DNA of 64,000 bases from Gilvimarinus xylanilyticus (lineage in GTDB: Bacteria; Pseudomonadota; Gammaproteobacteria; Pseudomonadales; Cellvibrionaceae), in assembly GCF_024195295.1 (NCBI RefSeq), contig NZ_JAMFTH010000007.1, forward strand, positions 1 through 64,000. Direction: 5' to 3'. The position numbers and the translations under genes are program-made. Under the pieces are notes generated by a model that saw only the letters and a program-made list of their open reading frames with translations, was not told where the DNA came from and did not search any database. Below are positions 60,437 to 64,000 of this stretch, piece by piece; within the stretch, counting starts at the first letter, position 1, and every line of letters begins with the position of its first letter.

Positions 60437-60976
60437 CTACTTCTTCTTAGCTTCTTTACGACGTACTTGTTCGTCAGCGAAGCGTACACCTTTACCTTTA
60501 TAGGGCTCTGGCGGACGAAGCGCGCGGATCTCCGCGGCCACCTGACCGAGCAACTGCTTATCAGCGCTCTTAAGTACGACATCGGTCTGGCTCGGAGTTT
60601 CCACTGTGACACCTTCTGGTACGGTGTAATCCACAGGGTTAGAGAAACCCAAAGACAGGTTTACAGTGCTACCTGTAGCTTTAGCACGGTAACCAACGCC
60701 AACCAACTGCAGCTTTTTCTCAAAGCCTTCAGTTACGCCGACCATCATGTTACCTACCAAGGCACGCATAGTGCCCGCCAAAGCGATAGATTCCTGCTTG
60801 GCACCACCGTCGCGGGCAGAAAAGCGAAGGACATTGTCCTCCTGCTTAACTTCTACTGCCTCGTGAACGGTCACTGCCAACGTACCTTTGCTGCCTTTTA
60901 AGCTAAGTTCTTGCCCGTTAAGGGTGACATTAACAGCAGCAGGCACTTCAACCGGACTGTTTGCAACTCGTGACAT
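60437..60976 (-). CDS. rplF: Ribosomal protein L6
   Basis: Protein of 179 residues, two L6 domains; [20 protein letters not shown] at the start and the RNA-binding [13 protein letters not shown] near the C-terminus. spc operon. Confidence 0.98.
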   Translation of the reverse strand: MSRVANSPVEVPAAVNVTLNGQELSLKGSKGTLAVTVHEAVEVKQEDNVLRFSARDGGAKQESIALAGTMRALVGNMMVGVTEGFEKKLQLVGVGYRAKATGSTVNLSLGFSNPVDYTVPEGVTVETPSQTDVVLKSADKQLLGQVAAEIRALRPPEPYKGKGVRFADEQVRRKEAKKK

Positions 60977-60987
60977 GATTCTTCCCG

Positions 60988-61380
60988 TTAGAATACTGTG
61001 CAGAGGACTTCGCCACCTACGCCCTGGGCGCGTGCAGCACGATCAGTCATAACACCTTTACTGGTCGAAACGATGGCAACACCCAGGCCGTTGCGAACAC
61101 TCGGCAGCTCGGTTTTACCAGCGTAGTTACGCAAACCGGGACGACTAACGCGGTCGAGTTCCGCGATTACCGGCTTGCCTTCAAAATATTTCAGCTCGAT
61201 GGTCAGCTCGGCCTTGGGGCCTTCGCTTACAGAGAAGTCCTTAACATAACCTTCTTCTACCAGCACCTTGGCAACACTTGCCTTAAGCTTAGAAGAAGGC
61301 ATGGTTACTTCCGCCTTACCAACTTGCAGCGCATTACGAATGCGGGTCAGCATATCTGCCAACGGATCTTGCATACTCAT
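60988..61380 (-). CDS. rpsH: Ribosomal protein S8
   Basis: Protein of 130 residues, [20 protein letters not shown] at the start and [20 protein letters not shown] at the end. In E. coli S8 is the translational repressor of the spc operon acting near rplE. Confidence 0.98.
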   Translation of the reverse strand: MSMQDPLADMLTRIRNALQVGKAEVTMPSSKLKASVAKVLVEEGYVKDFSVSEGPKAELTIELKYFEGKPVIAELDRVSRPGLRNYAGKTELPSVRNGLGVAIVSTSKGVMTDRAARAQGVGGEVLCTVF

Positions 61381-61410
61381 CTGAATCTGCTCCTATAAAT
61401 GGGCCTGAGC

Positions 61411-61716
61411 TTACCAGCTCGACTTAACCAGACCCGGGACGTCACCGCGCATAGCCGCTTCACGCAGCTTGTGACGGCAAAGACCAAACTTACGATAAAC
61501 ACCGTGTGGACGGCCGGTTACACGGCAGCGGTTGCGCTGGCGTGCAGGGCTTGCGTCACGAGGCAGTTTCTGCAACTTGGTTTGCGCTTCCCACACTTGC
61601 TCTTCAGATGAAGCAGGGCTGGAAACAATCGCCTTGAGCTCAGCGCGCTTGGCAGCGTATTTCTGAACCAGACGTGCACGTTTTGCTTCGCGTGCGATCA
61701 TAGATTTTTTAGCCAT
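61411..61716 (-). CDS. rpsN: Ribosomal protein S14, zinc-free form
   Basis: Protein of 101 residues, the long zinc-independent form: the CxxC pairs of the short zinc form are absent and only isolated Cys occur in [20 protein letters not shown]. spc operon, between rplE and rpsH. Confidence 0.98.
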   Translation of the reverse strand: MAKKSMIAREAKRARLVQKYAAKRAELKAIVSSPASSEEQVWEAQTKLQKLPRDASPARQRNRCRVTGRPHGVYRKFGLCRHKLREAAMRGDVPGLVKSSW

Positions 61717-61726
61717 GTCTCTACCC

Positions 61727-62266
61727 TTAGCCTTTGAACGGGAAGTTAAACGCTTTCAACAAAGCGCGTCCTTCTTCGTCAGTGCGTGCCGACGTGGTGA
61801 TACAAATATCCAGACCGCGAAGCTTGTCTACTTTGTCGTAGTCAATTTCGGGGAAGATGATTTGCTCAGTCACACCCATAGAGAAGTTGCCACGGCCGTC
61901 AAATTGCTTCGGGCTGATACCGCGAAAGTCGCGCACACGAGGGATAGAGATCGAAATCAGACGATCCAAAAACTCGTACATGCGGTCTTGACGCAGGGTC
62001 ACTTTACAGCCGATCGGCCAGCCATCACGGATTTTAAAACCTGCGATAGACTTACGAGCCTTGGTTACGACTACCTTTTGACCAGCAATCTTTTCCAGAT
62101 CGCCCACAGCGTTTTCAAGCACTTTCTTATCGCCCACTGCTTCACCAACACCCATGTTGATGGTGATTTTAGTGATGCGCGGCACTTCCATAACGTTCGC
62201 CAAACCCAACTCTTCTTTCAGTTTGGGAGCGATTTCTTTGCTGTATACTTCTTTAAGCCTAGCCAT
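61727..62266 (-). CDS. rplE: Ribosomal protein L5
   Basis: 5S-rRNA-contacting protein of 179 residues; [15 protein letters not shown] and [19 protein letters not shown] are family blocks. The start region in E. coli carries the S8 repressor site; 5-base gap to rplX here. Confidence 0.98.
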   Translation of the reverse strand: MARLKEVYSKEIAPKLKEELGLANVMEVPRITKITINMGVGEAVGDKKVLENAVGDLEKIAGQKVVVTKARKSIAGFKIRDGWPIGCKVTLRQDRMYEFLDRLISISIPRVRDFRGISPKQFDGRGNFSMGVTEQIIFPEIDYDKVDKLRGLDICITTSARTDEEGRALLKAFNFPFKG

Positions 62267-62271
62267 GTTAC

Positions 62272-62586
62272 TTACGCCCCTACGGCTTCGCCATTGGATT
62301 TGAAGACGCGAACTTTCTTATCGCCTTCAACCTTGAAGCCAACACGATCAGCTTTTCCAGTTGCCGCGTTGTAAATGGCAACATTGGAAACATGAATAGC
62401 GGCTTCTTTCTCAACAATACCACCAGCAACACCCATTTGCGGGTTTGGCTTCTGGTGCTTCTTGACGAGATTGATACCAGATACGATCACTTTGTCATTA
62501 GCAAGAACGCGAACTACTTTTCCACGCTTGCCTTTGTCGCGACCGGCGATAACAATCACTTCGTCATCACGTTTAATCTTACGCAT
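62272..62586 (-). CDS. rplX: Ribosomal protein L24
   Basis: Protein of 104 residues with the KOW motif [20 protein letters not shown]. Assembly initiator of the large subunit. spc operon, after rplN. Confidence 0.98.
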   Translation of the reverse strand: MRKIKRDDEVIVIAGRDKGKRGKVVRVLANDKVIVSGINLVKKHQKPNPQMGVAGGIVEKEAAIHVSNVAIYNAATGKADRVGFKVEGDKKVRVFKSNGEAVGA

Positions 62587-62622
62587 TTGTCTGCCCTCGT
62601 CTCTCTAACTCTGTCAAAGTGC

Positions 62623-62991
62623 TTAAAGCACTTCCGGCGCCAGAGAAATGATTTTCATGAATTTCTCGCCGCGCAACTCACGAGTCACGGGTCCGAAAAT
62701 ACGTGTACCAACCGGAGCATCCTGGTTGTTCAGCAGTACAGCAGCGTTGTCGTCGAACTTGATCAACGAACCGTCCTGACGACGCACACCGCGCTTGGTG
62801 CGCACCACTACCGCCTTCATTACCTGGCCTTTTTTCACCTTACCGCGTGGAATGGCTTCCTTTACGGTAACTTTGATGATGTCACCCACGGCTGCGTAAC
62901 GACGGTGGGAGCCGCCAAGCACCTTGATGCACTGGACACGGCGTGCGCCGCTGTTGTCCGCTACATCTAAGTAGGATTCTGTTTGAATCAT
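62623..62991 (-). CDS. rplN: Ribosomal protein L14
   Basis: Protein of 122 residues beginning [20 protein letters not shown], the L14 signature. First gene of the spc operon in E. coli; the 38-base gap to rpsQ shows no clear promoter here. Confidence 0.98.
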   Translation of the reverse strand: MIQTESYLDVADNSGARRVQCIKVLGGSHRRYAAVGDIIKVTVKEAIPRGKVKKGQVMKAVVVRTKRGVRRQDGSLIKFDDNAAVLLNNQDAPVGTRIFGPVTRELRGEKFMKIISLAPEVL

Positions 62992-63029
62992 CGTCCGTCT
63001 CCGAAACTAATTTATGCCGCAAGAAATCC

Positions 63030-63296
63030 TTAGATTTCGGTTGCGCGCTCTTCAATTTTCACCAAAGCCCATGACTTACTTTTAGACAGCGGACGTGACT
63101 CAGCAATGGTCACGGTATCGCCCATCTTGGACTCGTTGTTTTCGTCATGCGCTTTCAGCTTGGATGACTTACTAACGTACTTGCCGTAAATCGGGTGCTT
63201 AACGCGACGCTCGATCAATACTGTGATGGTTTTATCCATCTTGTCGCTGACGACTTTACCAGTCAGTGTACGAGCCAGTTGTTCTGTCTGAGCCAT
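63030..63296 (-). CDS. rpsQ: Ribosomal protein S17
   Basis: Protein of 88 residues; [20 protein letters not shown] and [18 protein letters not shown] are characteristic. Last gene of the S10 operon by analogy with E. coli; 2 bases after rpmC. Confidence 0.98.
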   Translation of the reverse strand: MAQTEQLARTLTGKVVSDKMDKTITVLIERRVKHPIYGKYVSKSSKLKAHDENNESKMGDTVTIAESRPLSKSKSWALVKIEERATEI

Positions 63297-63298
63297 CG

Positions 63299-63490
63299 TT
63301 AATTACCTGCCTTTTGTCTAAGCGCCGTTTTGATGCGAGCAATATCTTTACGAGTTTGCGACAACAAGTGAGTCTGGCTCAACTGGCCAGTCGACGCTTG
63401 CATACGCAGCTTAAACTGCTCTTTCAGCTGGGCAAGCAACTCGTTGTTCAGCTCTTCAACGGACTTTTCCCGGAGTTCTGAAGCTTTCAT
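63299..63490 (-). CDS. rpmC: Ribosomal protein L29
   Basis: Protein of 63 residues, [20 protein letters not shown] at the start. ATG 63490 shares its A with the TGA of rplP; a GTG one codon earlier is also in frame. S10 operon. Confidence 0.97.
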   Translation of the reverse strand: MKASELREKSVEELNNELLAQLKEQFKLRMQASTGQLSQTHLLSQTRKDIARIKTALRQKAGN

Positions 63491-63903
63491 CACATCACCG
63501 AACGTTTAACGAATGTTGTAGTAATTGGCAACTTTGCCGCAGCCAGCGCAAAAGCTTCACGAGCCAGCTCTTCGCTTACACCGTCCATTTCATACAGGAC
63601 TTTGCCTGGGCAAATTTGTGCCACCCAGTATTCGACGTTACCCTTACCTTTACCCTGACGAACTTCCAGAGGCTTTTCGGTAATAGGCTTATCCGGGAAT
63701 ACTCGGATCCAAATTTTACCGCCACGCTTAATGTGACGAGTCATAGCACGACGGGCCGCTTCGATCTGACGTGCTGTAATACGACCGCGACCAGTCGCTT
63801 TCAATCCAAAGTCGCCAAAGCTAACTTTGGAGCCGCGATGGGCCAAACCGCGGTTGCGGCCTTTCTGTTGCTTGCGAAACTTCGTACGCTTCGGTTGCAG
63901 CAT
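63490..63903 (-). CDS. rplP: Ribosomal protein L16
   Basis: Protein of 137 residues, [20 protein letters not shown] at the start, with [20 protein letters not shown]. Contacts tRNA in the peptidyl-transferase region. S10 operon. Confidence 0.98.
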   Translation of the reverse strand: MLQPKRTKFRKQQKGRNRGLAHRGSKVSFGDFGLKATGRGRITARQIEAARRAMTRHIKRGGKIWIRVFPDKPITEKPLEVRQGKGKGNVEYWVAQICPGKVLYEMDGVSEELAREAFALAAAKLPITTTFVKRSVM

Positions 63904-63915
63904 CTTGCGTACCCC

Positions 63916-64000
63916 TTACTTAGACTTTGAGCCTTTTTTCTTAGACGCGGTCTCGGTGGTGTCAACATCACCGATAATCTCGCCTTTGAAAATCCAAACT
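63916..64000 (-). CDS. rpsC: Ribosomal protein S3, C-terminal end (partial)
   Basis: Only the last 28 codons lie in the window, translating to VWIFKGEIIGDVDTTETASK followed by a Lys/Ser-rich tail and TAA. VWIFKGEI is the C-terminal S3 signature, and the position before rplP agrees. The gene continues past the right edge. Confidence 0.95.
   Translation of the reverse strand, partial: VWIFKGEIIGDVDTTETASKKKGSKSK

Noticed and set aside
59517-62970. Plus-strand frames of up to 219 codons opposite ribosomal protein genes
   Set aside because: Every one lies over conserved ribosomal genes on the minus strand and has no independent support.

Overview
The window is chromosomal DNA of a gammaproteobacterium, most likely from the Cellvibrio/Saccharophagus/Teredinibacter/Gilvimarinus group (Cellvibrionales) or close to it. 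This rests on an S10-spc-alpha ribosomal segment in the usual gammaproteobacterial order, hisI-hisE-tatABC and ubiE-ubiJ-ubiB neighbourhoods, a monomeric NADP isocitrate dehydrogenase, a polyserine-linker lipoprotein and a CE2-type acetyl-ester hydrolase, both typical of polysaccharide degraders. The genus is an inference. No tRNA, rRNA, prophage or CRISPR array was seen.

Bases 1-4230 hold two 7-bp tandem repeats, a COG0523 GTPase and a MASE1-CHASE-PAS histidine kinase. Bases 4231-15241 are the most striking part: a promoter with an overlapping Zur-type operator, followed by about fifteen tightly packed, often overlapping genes. In order: MerC-like, Cys-depleted DksA2, COG0523 GTPase, DUF1826, His-rich ZrgA-like periplasmic protein, Zur, second MerC-like, second HisI, FolE2, SEC-C peptide, small unknown, ThrRS, PyrC-like amidohydrolase, NTF2-like protein, aspartoacylase-like protein. 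This is a zinc-starvation operon. It combines the sensor, putative zinc handling at the envelope and inside the cell, and backup copies of zinc enzymes. The last two genes and two small ones are not part of the textbook set.

Bases 15322-23589 are a mixed accessory stretch (SelO, DUF4174, a zinc-ribbon membrane peptide, DUF1428, CBS protein, a CE2 esterase, a membrane beta-propeller-like protein) with a 270-bp MITE-like element. Bases 23742-27896 form one probable operon: FAD oxidoreductase, aldo/keto reductase, hisI, hisE, tatA, tatB, tatC. A second MITE-like element lies between tatC and a DUF2061 gene and supplies the latter's stop codon. Bases 28620-32032 hold a chemoreceptor, a porin and a small phosphate-binding-like protein.

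Bases 32090-34884 encode a nitrite/formate channel and a fused PP2C phosphatase-protein kinase behind a near-consensus sigma-54 promoter and an NtrC-like site, so this is probably a nitrogen-controlled unit. Next come tamB/tamA, rlmJ, an RDD protein and ubiE-ubiJ-ubiB. A polyserine S41 protease lipoprotein precedes mpl-ubiX-HMG-CoA lyase-DUF2288, icd and a glutathionyl-hydroquinone reductase. From 54231 to the end, all on the minus strand, are the alpha operon (rpsM-rpsK-rpsD-rpoA-rplQ) and the spc operon plus the end of the S10 operon. A bidirectional terminator and a promoter with a GC-rich discriminator separate the two. Two HisI genes and two COG0523 GTPases lie in the same window, which makes the paralogue logic of the zinc operon directly visible.
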